Part shown: piece by piece, positions 26,201-34,904 of the stretch
Layout of the letters: every line of letters starts with the position of its first letter
Position numbering within the stretch: the stretch's first letter is position 1
Source: Arcobacter sp. CECT 8986
GTDB taxonomy: Bacteria > Campylobacterota > Campylobacteria > Campylobacterales > Arcobacteraceae
Reading direction: 5' to 3'
Assembly: GCF_004116725.1 (NCBI RefSeq)
Contig: NZ_PDKG01000002.1
Coordinates: 372,001-436,000, forward strand
DNA length: 64,000 nt
The notes under the pieces: generated by a model
Seen by the model: only the letters and a program-made list of their open reading frames with translations
Told to the model about the DNA's origin: nothing
The model's database searches: none
Program-made: the position numbers and the translations under genes

Positions 26201-26371
26201 TTTACACTAGGTGTTGTTCCATTAGCAATAAGTAGTGGAGCTGGTGCAGGAAGTAGACATGCAATTGGTACAGGTGTTATTGGTGGTATGTTATCAGCAA
26301 CATTCTTAGCGATTGTATTTATTCCATTATTCTATATCTTAATATCAAAATTAAGTAAAAAACATAAATAG
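23270..26371 (+). CDS. RND multidrug efflux pump (AcrB/HAE1 family)
   Basis: 1033 residues, the usual AcrB length. MFSEFFIKRPVFSAVTSIVI begins the first of 12 membrane helices. The proton-relay helix reads LTLFGLVLAIGIVVDDAIIV with the paired Asp residues (about 406-407), and the second half shows LVLAGLAAKNAILIVEFA with the conserved Lys. Two large periplasmic loops follow helices 1 and 7. It exports hydrophobic compounds by proton antiport. Control by the divergent MarR protein is inferred from the palindromes upstream of the operon. Confidence 0.96.
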   Translation: MFSEFFIKRPVFSAVTSIVILLAGLASMINLPIEEYPRVIPPQIIVSTSYPGASAETISKTVAAPLEEQINGANDMIYMNSTSADNGQISINVFFKVGKDANNAKIDVNNRVQAALAKLPQEVQRQGVTVRERSPSMLEVIMLYSPDNSRDITFLSNYALINVADDLKRVQGVGDATIFGQKDYAIRVWIDPQKLAKQKLTTNEVVNAIKDQNEQYAAGKFAAEPLPNKQMFTYTIQTPTRLSTPDAFGNIVIRANEDGSSLRLKDVATIELGSQSYDMKTALNGNPSIPIGIFLQNGANALDTANAIDKVLEKAKKSFPEGVTYKIPYDTTSFVKISIKEVIKTFIEAIILVIAIIFLFLQNWRATLIPILAVPVSIVGAFAGMYALGFSINLLTLFGLVLAIGIVVDDAIIVIENVERHMSEGMSSKDAAFKAMKEVSGALIAIVLVLCSVFIPVAFMGGLTGEMYRQFAITIVISIIVSGFVALTLTPSLCATILKDDHTKPQGFFKWFNEMFDKATHGYSFLVQKTIRYSLISVLLFGGLIFISYDLFKDMKTGLVPQEDKGYIILFSYNPPGASLSRTDKLVKEITNVVTSNKNVSDIITLAGLDLVTSANRTYAATSFIRLNDWSERKKPEQHATVIANQFNGQLMGATSDGFTFGVLPPPIMGMSISGGFDMYVQDRTGGTVQDLSKYVNEIIAKANKRPELQGVRTTLNVNIPQFKVSVDVDKAKAKGIDVADVYNTLSASFGTYYVNDFNLYGRTYKVDLQAKADFRKSPQDLKFILVKSNKGELIPVSSLVKIVPTVGSDVIERFNLFPAAKVSGQPALGYSSGDALNAIEETAKEVLPEGYTISWVGTAYQEKQISSSSLKAFVFGVVLLFLILAAQYERWLMPISVVLAVPFAIFGAILATLLRGLENDIYFQVGLLVLAGLAAKNAILIVEFAIQKQKEGLSLKDAAITAAKIRLRPIIMTSLAFTLGVVPLAISSGAGAGSRHAIGTGVIGGMLSATFLAIVFIPLFYILISKLSKKHK

Positions 26372-26404
26372 AGAAATAGCTACCTATATTCAGGTAGCTT
26401 CTCT
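26370..26404. terminator. Shared bidirectional terminator
   Basis: AGCTACCT (26378-26385) pairs with AGGTAGCT (26392-26399), flanked by AGAGAA and TTCTCT extensions. It separates the convergent RND operon and BCCT gene and includes the BCCT stop codon. Confidence 0.65.
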
Positions 26405-28029
26405 ATTTTCTTAACATTTGGGTTTAACTCATCTATAATTGTTGCTTCTTCTCCTGTATCTTCATCTAAAATCCAAGGTTCTCTAACATTTTGTTTTTCA
26501 TTACCAGAACGAGCTGGTGTTTCTTCTAAACTTAGACTTTTTAATAGTCCAGAAATCATAGATATTATTACTAAAGAAAATGGTAATGCTGCTGCAATAA
26601 CTGCTGCTTGTAATATTTCTAATCCTCCTGCTATTATAAGAACAACAGTTAATAAAGTAAGAATAACACCCCAAATAATTCTATGCAAAGATGGTGGAGT
26701 TGTAGAACCAGATGATAAAATTGTAGTGATTACTAATGTTCCTGCATTTGCAGATGTTATTAAATAAGTGGCAATTAAAATAATCATAAGAAAAGACATA
26801 ATCTCTCCAAATATTCCCATATTTAAATTTTGAAGCATTACGAATACAGCTGAAGAGATATCATTATTTACTGCTTGAATAATATTTTGATTCATAAATA
26901 ACTCTTCATAAAAAGCAGTTCCTCCAAATAGTCCTATCCATATGATTGTAATAAGTGTAGGTGTGATTAAAACTCCTGCAATAAATTCACCAAATGTTCT
27001 ACCTCTACTAATTCTTGCTATAAACATACCAACAAAAGGTGACCAAGCTATCCACCAACCCCAAAAAAATACAGTCCAAGTTGATTGCCAATCTGAGTTA
27101 TGATTTACATTTGTTAAAAATGTTAATTTGATTATATTTTGAATATAGTTCCCAGTAGACTCTAAAGTTATACCTATTAAATATTGAGTAGGGCCAAAAA
27201 AAAGTAAAAAAGATAAGGCAACAATACTAAGCCAAAAGTTTCCTTGAGATAGTAGTTTTACTCCTTTACTAACTCCTGAGACAACAGAAACAGTTGCAAT
27301 AACCATAATAATAACAGTTACAAATAACTGCAAAGATAAAGAGATATTTAGTCCAATTACCTCTTTTAGTCCTGCATTCATCTGTTCCACTCCAAGCCCT
27401 AAAGTTGTAGCAATACCAAATACAGTTGCAAAAACTGCAAGTATATCAATAATATCTCCAAATATTCCATCCATTTTGCTTCCAAATATTGGATATAGTG
27501 CAGAACGAATAGTTAAAGGATAGTTATGTCTATATGAAAAATATGCCATAGTTATAGCAATAAATGAAAATATTGCCCAGCCATTTAATCCCCAGTGAAA
27601 AAAGCTAAGACTCATTGCCATTGTTGCAGCTTTAGCAGTCATTTGTGTGCCAGTAAATGGATTGTCTTGAAATTGCATAATTGGTTGAGCAACAGACCAA
27701 AATAGTATACCAACACCAGTACCAGCTGCAAATAGCATAGATACCCAAGTAAAAAATGTAAACTCAGGCTGTTCTAAATCTCCACCAAGTCTTACATTTT
27801 TATATCTTCCCATCCCAAGCCATATCATCAAAGCCAATAAAAAAGCAACAAGTAAAACATAATACCACTCTAAAAAAGGATTTAAACTCTCTCTTACATT
27901 TTTTAGAATTATTGAACTTTCATTTGGAAAATATCCTGTTAGAAAAACACTAACTAATACTAGAATAATACTAATAATAGACATTTTTCTATTCATACCT
28001 TTAAAAATACCACTACTTGCTACTTTCAT
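26380..28029 (-). CDS. BCCT-family betaine/choline/carnitine transporter
   Basis: About 549 residues from the ATG at 28029 (ribosome site AAGGAG). Twelve hydrophobic segments are visible, and the family signature WTVFFWGWWIAWSPFVGMFI is present, preceded by FFHWGLNGWAIF and the Gly-rich LFAAGTGVGILFW unwound helix. Such carriers import compatible solutes such as glycine betaine by sodium or proton symport, useful in osmotic stress. The short C-terminal tail may sense osmolality. It is a single-gene unit, convergent with the RND operon. Confidence 0.95.
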   Translation of the reverse strand: MKVASSGIFKGMNRKMSIISIILVLVSVFLTGYFPNESSIILKNVRESLNPFLEWYYVLLVAFLLALMIWLGMGRYKNVRLGGDLEQPEFTFFTWVSMLFAAGTGVGILFWSVAQPIMQFQDNPFTGTQMTAKAATMAMSLSFFHWGLNGWAIFSFIAITMAYFSYRHNYPLTIRSALYPIFGSKMDGIFGDIIDILAVFATVFGIATTLGLGVEQMNAGLKEVIGLNISLSLQLFVTVIIMVIATVSVVSGVSKGVKLLSQGNFWLSIVALSFLLFFGPTQYLIGITLESTGNYIQNIIKLTFLTNVNHNSDWQSTWTVFFWGWWIAWSPFVGMFIARISRGRTFGEFIAGVLITPTLITIIWIGLFGGTAFYEELFMNQNIIQAVNNDISSAVFVMLQNLNMGIFGEIMSFLMIILIATYLITSANAGTLVITTILSSGSTTPPSLHRIIWGVILTLLTVVLIIAGGLEILQAAVIAAALPFSLVIISMISGLLKSLSLEETPARSGNEKQNVREPWILDEDTGEEATIIDELNPNVKKIEKLPEYR

Positions 28030-28201
28030 TGTCACTCCTTAAGTTATGTCGTTTATATGTAGAAAATAACATAAAAAGTTTTATTTTTATCTAAACCATA
28101 AAAACTCAGTAGAATTGTTGTTTATTTTGTGTAAAAAATTTTAATACATTCATTAGAAAATTTTAGATAAAATCTAGCAAATTACACTAAATGGATTTTT
28201 A

Positions 28202-29239
28202 ATGATAGTAAATATAACTTTACCCGATAAAACGACGTATGATATAACTATTGACGAATTAAATGATATATATTTTGATACTAAAGTAGTAGTTGTAACA
28301 AACCCAACTGTAAGTGGATTTCACTTAGATTATTTGAAAAGTAAAATAAGTGCAAAAGAGCTAAGCATTGTAACTATTCCAGATGGGGAACAGTTCAAAA
28401 ATATGAGTACTATTGATATGATATTAGACCACTGTTTTGAACATAGACTTGATAGAAAATCTCTACTTGTTGCTTTTGGGGGCGGAGTAATTGGAGATAT
28501 GACAGGTTTTGCAGCTTCAATTTACCAAAGAGGAATCTCTTTTGTTCAAATACCAACTACACTTCTTTCTCAAGTTGATGCTAGTGTTGGTGGAAAAACA
28601 GGTATAAATAATAAATATGGTAAAAATCTTATTGGTGCATTTCATCAGCCAAAAGCTGTACATATTGACCCATACTTTTTATCTACTTTACCAAAAAGAG
28701 AGTTTGGTGCAGGTGTTGCAGAGATAGTAAAAATGGCAGTTACTTTTAATAAAGATTTTTTCTTATGGTTAGAACAAAATGATTTAACAAAAGATGAAAA
28801 TATCAAAGTTGCTATTAAAAAATCAGTTGAAACAAAAGCTGATGTTGTAATAAAAGATGAAAAAGAGAATGGAATTAGAGCAGCATTAAATTACGGGCAT
28901 ACTTTTGGACACGTAATCGAAAATGAAACAAATTACGATACTTTTTTACATGGTGAAGCTGTGGGAATTGGTATGGTTATGGCAAATGCGCTTGCAGTAA
29001 AACTTAATCTTATGAGTGAAGATGAAGTAACAAGAGTGAAAGATTTACTAGAAACATACGACATACCAACTTCGTATAAAATCAAGGATGTTGAAGATTT
29101 TTATTCTCATTTCTTTTTAGATAAAAAGTCATTAGATAATAAAATCAAATTTATTCTTCCTAAATCAATTGGTGATTGTCTAATCACAAATGAAGTAAGT
29201 AAAGAAGATGTAATTGAAGTACTGAAGGGTTTTAACTAA
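28202..29239 (+). CDS. aroB: 3-dehydroquinate synthase
   Basis: 345 residues. NAD-binding GGGVIGDMTGFAAS and the following IPTTLLSQVDASVGGKTGIN are diagnostic, as are the metal ligands in the NYGHTFGHVIE and HGEAVGIGM segments (His and Glu). It performs the second step of the shikimate pathway, turning DAHP into 3-dehydroquinate in the cytoplasm. It heads a run of tightly packed genes (mscS, mtaB, FtsH-like, bioV); its stop codon overlaps the next ATG (TAATG). Confidence 0.97.
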   Translation: MIVNITLPDKTTYDITIDELNDIYFDTKVVVVTNPTVSGFHLDYLKSKISAKELSIVTIPDGEQFKNMSTIDMILDHCFEHRLDRKSLLVAFGGGVIGDMTGFAASIYQRGISFVQIPTTLLSQVDASVGGKTGINNKYGKNLIGAFHQPKAVHIDPYFLSTLPKREFGAGVAEIVKMAVTFNKDFFLWLEQNDLTKDENIKVAIKKSVETKADVVIKDEKENGIRAALNYGHTFGHVIENETNYDTFLHGEAVGIGMVMANALAVKLNLMSEDEVTRVKDLLETYDIPTSYKIKDVEDFYSHFFLDKKSLDNKIKFILPKSIGDCLITNEVSKEDVIEVLKGFN

Positions 29240-30918
29240 TGAAAAAAAGCTTTCTTTTAAAAGCCCTTTTTAGTTTAATATTATTAAATATTTGTCTATT
29301 TGCACAGGTTTCTGGTAAGCAAGATAGTGAAAAAAATCTTACTATTCAAGAACAAGAAAATAAACAAATTGTTGAAAAGCAAAAAGAGCTAGAGCAAAGA
29401 AGTATGCAAGATTTAGCTCAAATTGGTGTATTAAGAAATAAAATAGAAAATCTTGATGAAAAACTAAAAGATAATATTTTACTAAAAAGATATAGTAACT
29501 ATGTTGCTTATAGAAAAATTTCAAAAGAGTTAGCTTTTTTAAAAAAGAGTGCAAAAAGAAAAAAGAGTAAAACTGATGAAAGTTACTCTCAGCTAAATAA
29601 TAAAATAAGAATTAAACAAAATGAGTTAGAGCTTATTTCTGAGTATAAAGGCTCACCTATTGGAAGTCTTTTAAGTCCACCAGAAATAGAAAAATACGAA
29701 GAGATTACTAATCCATTTGGAATTATAAATGCACTTTCGTATATCAAAAAACTTGAAAATGATAAAAAAGAGTTTATTGAAGTTGAAAAAAACTTAAAAA
29801 GTTTAGTTGCTTTACTAGAAGAGAAAGTATTTTTATATCTTGAGTTATATAATTTAGACCAACAAAAAGAGTATAAAGATATTCTTAGCTTTTTAGATAA
29901 ACAAAAAAAAGATTTCAATATGGTACTAGAAATAGTATCAACAACAGAAGAGGTATATACAAGAAAAGTAGAACAAGTAACACTAGAAATAAAATCACAA
30001 ATTTCAAATCAAGTTGAAAAAATATTTGGTTTATTGATATTTATATTTTTACTTTTCTTTATTACTTTTTTAATTAAATTGGCATTGAAAAAGTATTTTT
30101 CACAAAATGAAAATTACTATTTTACAAATAAAATAATAAACTTTTTAGTTGTATTAACTATTGTGTTTATTATTCTTTTTTCATATATAGACAATGTATC
30201 TTATGTAGTTACAATCTTAGGTTTTGCATCAGCTGGTATCGCAATTGCTTTAAAAGATTGGTTTATGTCTATATTTGGATGGATGGTTATAGTAACATCT
30301 GGTTCTATTCAAGTAGGAGATAGAATTAAAGTTACAAGAAATGGTCTTGAAGTTGTGGGTGATGTTCTTGATATTTCACTATTTAAAATGACAGTAAGAG
30401 AAGATATTACACTTACTTCATATACAGTAAATAGAAGAACAGGAAGAATTTTCTTTATTCCAAATAACTATGTTTTTTCTGAAATGATTGCAAACTATAC
30501 TCATTCTGGATTAAGAACTGTTTGGGATGGAATAGATATCACAATCACTTTTGATTCAAACTATAAAAAAGCACAACACATAGCAAAAGAGATATTAAAA
30601 CACTATTCTAAAGGTTACACAGATATTACTAGAACTCAGTTATCAAAAATGAGAAATAAGTATCAATTAAGAGCAACAGGAGTTGAACCTAGAGTTTATA
30701 CATTTGTAGAGCCTTATGGTATTGTTATTTCATCTTGGTATCTTACTAACTCTTATGCAGCGTTAGTTTTAAGAAGTACTATGTCACCAGAAATATTAAA
30801 AGCATTTATGGAAGAAGATGATATTCATATTGCTTATCCTACTCAAAGTATTAATCTTAATACACAAAGAGAAAAACCAGCAGATTTAGCAGATGTAGAA
30901 GAAGGCAAAACTATATGA
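29239..30918 (+). CDS. MscS-family mechanosensitive channel, long form
   Basis: 559 residues with a signal peptide, then a coiled-coil periplasmic region of about 220 residues (Lys/Glu-rich), two or three membrane helices (around residues 260-345), and the MscS core: YVVTILGFASAGIAIALKDW, SGSIQVGDRIKV and FFIPNNYVFSEMIANYTHS. It relieves hypo-osmotic shock. The sequence is longer than minimal MscS, nearer the MscK/YnaI type. It overlaps mtaB by four bases. Confidence 0.9.
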   Translation: MKKSFLLKALFSLILLNICLFAQVSGKQDSEKNLTIQEQENKQIVEKQKELEQRSMQDLAQIGVLRNKIENLDEKLKDNILLKRYSNYVAYRKISKELAFLKKSAKRKKSKTDESYSQLNNKIRIKQNELELISEYKGSPIGSLLSPPEIEKYEEITNPFGIINALSYIKKLENDKKEFIEVEKNLKSLVALLEEKVFLYLELYNLDQQKEYKDILSFLDKQKKDFNMVLEIVSTTEEVYTRKVEQVTLEIKSQISNQVEKIFGLLIFIFLLFFITFLIKLALKKYFSQNENYYFTNKIINFLVVLTIVFIILFSYIDNVSYVVTILGFASAGIAIALKDWFMSIFGWMVIVTSGSIQVGDRIKVTRNGLEVVGDVLDISLFKMTVREDITLTSYTVNRRTGRIFFIPNNYVFSEMIANYTHSGLRTVWDGIDITITFDSNYKKAQHIAKEILKHYSKGYTDITRTQLSKMRNKYQLRATGVEPRVYTFVEPYGIVISSWYLTNSYAALVLRSTMSPEILKAFMEEDDIHIAYPTQSINLNTQREKPADLADVEEGKTI

Positions 30919-32183
30919 TATTTTCAAACACTAAGCCAAAAGTATATTTTAAAACTTTTGGTTGTAGAACAAATGTATTTGATACTCAAGTTATGATGAG
31001 TAATTTAAAAGATTTTGAAGTAGCAACAGATGAAAAAGAGGCAGATATTGTTGTGATTAATTCATGTACTGTTACAAATGGTGCAGATTCAACAGCAAGA
31101 GGATATATAAATCAACTAAATAAACTTCCAAAAAAACCAAGAGTAGTTTTCACAGGTTGTGGAGTTTGGACAAAAGGTGAAAGTCTATTTAATGAAAATA
31201 AGGTTGATTCACTATTTGGACATAGTGAAAAAGAGAAAATAAATGACCTATTAAAAGATGAAAATAGATTTTTTAAAGCGGGTGATTTAGAGCATATTGA
31301 TGAAACTATTGTAGAAGAGTTTATTGGTAAAAGTAGAGCATTTATTAAGATACAAGAGGGATGTGACTTTAGATGTAGTTATTGTATTATTCCTTATGTA
31401 AGAGGTGATGCAAGAAGTTACAATGAAACAAAAATCTTAGAACAAGTAGAAAAACTTGCAAATAATGGTTTTGGTGAATTTATCCTAACAGGAACAAATG
31501 TAGGAAGTTATGGTAAAAAACAACATACTTCACTAGCAAAACTTCTTAAAAAAATGTCTCAAATAAAAGGTGTTAGAAGAATAAGAATGGGAAGTATTGA
31601 ACCTATTCAAATTGATGATGAATTTAAAGAGATAATAAATGAACCTTTTATGGCAAAACATCTTCACATCGCACTACAACATACTTCAAAAGAGATGTTA
31701 CAAATAATGAATAGAAGAAACAAAGTATTAAAAGACTTAGAACTTTTTGAGTTTTTAAGAGACAATGGATATGCTTTAGGAACTGATTTTATTGTAGGTC
31801 ATCCTGGTGAAACAAACCAAATTTGGAAAGAAGCTATGGAAAATTTACATAACTTTCCACTTACACATGTTCACGCATTTACATACTCAAAAAGAGATGG
31901 AACACCAAGTGCAACTATGAAAGATATTGTAAAAGGTGATGTCGCAAAAGAAAGATATAAAGAACTTGTATCTATAATAGACAACAAAAATTACGAGTTT
32001 AGAAAAAACAATAGACAAACATTAGAAGTATTAATAGAACAACAAAAAAATGGTAAATATGTAGGACTTGATCAGTTCTTTAATCATATTGAAGTTGAAA
32101 GTTCAGTTGATTTAACTGGTGATTGGATTTTCTTAGATAATTATGAAGTGAGGCAAGATATAAATGTCGCAAGATTCGAATAA
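30915..32183 (+). CDS. mtaB: tRNA ms2t6A37 methylthiotransferase (MtaB-type radical SAM)
   Basis: 422 residues. The UPF0004 domain begins KVYFKTFGCRTNVFDTQVM, and the radical-SAM cluster motif is CDFRCSYCIIPYVRG (CxxxCxxC). A TRAM-like beta domain sits at the C-terminus. The R-T-N after the first Cys (rather than QMN) and its length favour MtaB over MiaB and RimO. It adds a methylthio group to t6A37 of tRNAs reading ANN codons. It overlaps both neighbours. Confidence 0.88.
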   Translation: MIFSNTKPKVYFKTFGCRTNVFDTQVMMSNLKDFEVATDEKEADIVVINSCTVTNGADSTARGYINQLNKLPKKPRVVFTGCGVWTKGESLFNENKVDSLFGHSEKEKINDLLKDENRFFKAGDLEHIDETIVEEFIGKSRAFIKIQEGCDFRCSYCIIPYVRGDARSYNETKILEQVEKLANNGFGEFILTGTNVGSYGKKQHTSLAKLLKKMSQIKGVRRIRMGSIEPIQIDDEFKEIINEPFMAKHLHIALQHTSKEMLQIMNRRNKVLKDLELFEFLRDNGYALGTDFIVGHPGETNQIWKEAMENLHNFPLTHVHAFTYSKRDGTPSATMKDIVKGDVAKERYKELVSIIDNKNYEFRKNNRQTLEVLIEQQKNGKYVGLDQFFNHIEVESSVDLTGDWIFLDNYEVRQDINVARFE

Positions 32184-33648
32184 AAACTTAGATAAAAATT
32201 TTAAATTGATGATATTGTCTGCAACCATATTGGTTGTGTTATTTTTATATACAATGTACAAAAGTAGTACTCAAATTGAAGGAAGCTCTTACTATTTAGG
32301 GCTTCTTTTTTTATTTTTACTGCTAGGAGTTGCAATCTTTTTAAAATTAAAACAAGACAAAATAAAAGATTATTTTGATAAAAAAGGTGTTAAAACTAAT
32401 AGTGTTTTTGAAAATGAGTTACAAAAACAAAAGTCAAAAGAAGACTCAACAGTAAAAACACAAGAGGTTGAAAACTCAAATATAAAAGCAGTAACTTCAA
32501 ATACTACTTTTAAAGATGTTGCTGGGATTTTAGAAGTAAAAGAAGAGCTTGAAGAGATTGTTGATTTTCTTAATTCTCCTAAAAAATACATTTCTCATGG
32601 GGTAAAACTTCCAAAAGGTGTACTTTTAGTTGGACCTCCAGGTGTTGGTAAAACACTTATTGCAAGAGCAGTTGCTGGTGAAGCTGATGTTCCATTTTTT
32701 TATCAAAGTGGGGCAAGTTTTGTTCAAATTTATGTGGGAATGGGTGCAAAAAAAGTAAGAGAACTTTTTATTAAAGCAAAAGCAAGCGCTCCTGCAATTG
32801 TTTTTATTGATGAGATTGATGCAATTGGTAAAAAAAGAACAGGAACATCAAATGATGAAAGAGAAGCAACATTAAATGAACTTCTAACTCAAATGGATGG
32901 ATTTGAAGGTGATAGTGGAGTTATAGTTATTGCTGCAACAAATAAAATTGATGTTTTAGATGATGCACTTTTAAGAGCTGGTAGATTTGATAGAAGAGTA
33001 TTTTTAAACTTGCCAAATATTGAAGATAGAAAACAGATATTAAATCTATATCTAAAAGATAAAAAAATAGATTTTGATATGGATAAATTAGCTGATAACA
33101 CAGCAGGATTTTCATCTGCTGCACTTTCAACTTTAGTAAATGAAGCTTTATTAAATATGATAAAAAGAAAAGCAAAAATTCTTGAGCAAGTGGATATCGA
33201 AATAGCTAAAAACAAACTTCAATTTGGTAAAAAACAAATGAAGATACTAGATGAAGAGCAAAAAGAGATTTTATCTATTTATCAAGCAAGTAAAGCTTTT
33301 GTTTGTAAAAGTAAAGTAGCACTATTTGATGAGGGTGTACCTTTATTATCTTCAACTTATCCATCTTATAGTGAGCTAGTTGAAAATATCAAAAGATATT
33401 TAGCTGGGAATATCGGTGTTGAAGTAATAAAAAGACAACAATATGCAGTAAATAGTGATGATTTGAAAAATGCATTAAAAGTTGCAACTGATATGGTAGA
33501 AAAATATAAAATGGCAAATGATGCAAATGAGCTTATAAATAGAGTGAAAAATGAGTTACGTTCAGAACTTTCACACAATGCAAATGAAATAAATAGATTA
33601 AAAGAGTTAATGCAGAAAAATGAGGTTATAACAGAAGATGAGTTCTAA
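32164..33648 (+). CDS. FtsH-like membrane AAA+ ATPase lacking the protease site
   Basis: 494 residues: two N-terminal membrane helices, a linker, then an AAA domain with Walker A GPPGVGKT (about 155-163), pore loop SFVQIYVG, Walker B IVFIDEID and second region of homology LLRAGRFDRRVFL. After the AAA domain, where FtsH carries HEAGH, this protein has IYQASKAFVCKSK, so the zinc protease motif is absent although the helical C-terminal domain is retained. It is probably an unfoldase or scaffold. The overlap with mtaB and bioV suggests co-expression. Confidence 0.88.
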   Translation: MSQDSNKNLDKNFKLMILSATILVVLFLYTMYKSSTQIEGSSYYLGLLFLFLLLGVAIFLKLKQDKIKDYFDKKGVKTNSVFENELQKQKSKEDSTVKTQEVENSNIKAVTSNTTFKDVAGILEVKEELEEIVDFLNSPKKYISHGVKLPKGVLLVGPPGVGKTLIARAVAGEADVPFFYQSGASFVQIYVGMGAKKVRELFIKAKASAPAIVFIDEIDAIGKKRTGTSNDEREATLNELLTQMDGFEGDSGVIVIAATNKIDVLDDALLRAGRFDRRVFLNLPNIEDRKQILNLYLKDKKIDFDMDKLADNTAGFSSAALSTLVNEALLNMIKRKAKILEQVDIEIAKNKLQFGKKQMKILDEEQKEILSIYQASKAFVCKSKVALFDEGVPLLSSTYPSYSELVENIKRYLAGNIGVEVIKRQQYAVNSDDLKNALKVATDMVEKYKMANDANELINRVKNELRSELSHNANEINRLKELMQKNEVITEDEF

Positions 33649-34150
33649 TTTTTTTAGTGGATTTTGTTTAGAAAATGAAAAAGAGCTTTTTAGCGAGTAT
33701 ATAGTAGAAAATGATTTCACTCTAGGTGGCTTTTCATATGGAGCTATCAAAGCTTTTAAAAAAGCATTAGATACAAATGAAAGAGTAGATTTACTTCAAC
33801 TATTTTCACCAGCTTTTTTTCAAGATAAAGATAAGAAGTTTAAAAGAACACAACTTATGTATTTTAAAAAAGATTCATCTGCATATTGTGATACTTTTAT
33901 GAAAAATGTAGTTTTTCCTAAAAATGTAGATATCTCTAAATATTTTAATATTGGAACAACTGAAGAGTTAGTAGAGTTATTAACTTATGAATGGAGCGAA
34001 CTAGATTTAGAAAGTTTAGTAAAAAAAGGCACTAAAATAGAAGTTTATCTTGGTGCAAAAGATAAAATAATAAATTCAAGTGAAGCAAAAGAGTTCTTTA
34101 AAAAATATTCAACTGTATATTTTTTTAACGAACTAGGACATATATTATAA
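33638..34150 (+). CDS. bioV: Pimeloyl-ACP methyl ester esterase, BioV type
   Basis: 170 residues, short for an alpha/beta hydrolase. Nucleophile elbow GGFSYGA puts the catalytic Ser near residue 33; a candidate Asp lies in YLGAKDKI and the catalytic His in LGHIL at the extreme C-terminus. This size and pattern match the BioV esterase known from Helicobacter, which ends pimeloyl-ACP synthesis for biotin in place of BioH. The start ATG overlaps the upstream stop (ATGAGTTCTAA). No other biotin gene is nearby. Confidence 0.8.
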   Translation: MSSNFFSGFCLENEKELFSEYIVENDFTLGGFSYGAIKAFKKALDTNERVDLLQLFSPAFFQDKDKKFKRTQLMYFKKDSSAYCDTFMKNVVFPKNVDISKYFNIGTTEELVELLTYEWSELDLESLVKKGTKIEVYLGAKDKIINSSEAKEFFKKYSTVYFFNELGHIL

Positions 34151-34159
34151 AGGATGTAA

Positions 34160-34699
34160 ATGGCAGATAAAATAGCTAAAATAGGAATAGTAACTGCAAG
34201 TGATAGAGCAAGCAAAGGAATCTATGAAGATATAAGTGGTAAAGCAATAGTTGATACTATGAATGACTATTTAAAATCACCTTGGGAACCTGTATATAGA
34301 TGTATTGAAGATGACCAAAAAACTATTGAAGATACATTAAAACAACTAGTTGACGATGAGAACTGTTGTTTAGTAGTTACAACAGGAGGAACAGGACCAG
34401 CTGCAAGAGATGTGACTCCAGAAGCAACAGAAGCTGTATGTGATAGAATGATGCCTGGTTTTGGAGAACTTATGAGAGCAGAATCTTTAAAGTTTGTACC
34501 TACTGCAATTTTATCAAGACAAACAGCTGGTTTAAGAGGTAGTTCTTTAATCATAAATCTACCTGGAAAACCAAAATCAATTAGAGAATGTTTAGATGCA
34601 GTTTTTCCAGCAGTACCATATTGTATTGATTTAATGGAAGGACCATATTTAGACTGCAATGAGGCCATAATTAAGCCTTTTAGACCCAAAAAAAAGTAG
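34160..34699 (+). CDS. mog: Molybdopterin adenylyltransferase
   Basis: 179 residues. GIVTASDRASKGIYEDISG at the N-terminus, LVVTTGGTGPAARDVTPEAT in the centre (MPT-binding loop), LMRAESLKF and SSLIINLPGKPKSIRE are the Mog/MogA signatures. It activates molybdopterin by adenylation before molybdate insertion. Its ribosome site follows bioV by a few bases; a hairpin after its stop ends the run. Confidence 0.95.
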   Translation: MADKIAKIGIVTASDRASKGIYEDISGKAIVDTMNDYLKSPWEPVYRCIEDDQKTIEDTLKQLVDDENCCLVVTTGGTGPAARDVTPEATEAVCDRMMPGFGELMRAESLKFVPTAILSRQTAGLRGSSLIINLPGKPKSIRECLDAVFPAVPYCIDLMEGPYLDCNEAIIKPFRPKKK

Positions 34700-34706
34700 C
34701 ATTTTA

Positions 34707-34724
34707 GGAGCATATGCTCCTTTT
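34707..34724 (+). terminator. Rho-independent terminator after mog
   Basis: GGAGCAT-ATGCTCC (34707-34720) is a perfect palindrome followed by TTTT, at the end of the aroB-to-mog gene run. Confidence 0.7.
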
Positions 34725-34904
34725 AAATGTAAGTAATATGTGGTTATTATGTAATAAATATGTAGCATAATTTTTTTATGTAACTTTATGTAATAATTCA
34801 ATAATTAACAAAAAATTTTTTAAAAAAATAAAAGCTATATTAGTTTGTTGGAATTAAAATATATAGATATCAACAATAAGTAAATTTTATTTAAAAGGAA
34901 TATT

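Noticed and set aside
34740-34904. AT-rich leader before the DASS transporter as a riboswitch
   Set aside because: It is almost pure A/T with no conserved G/C-bearing stems; nothing beyond a promoter region can be supported.
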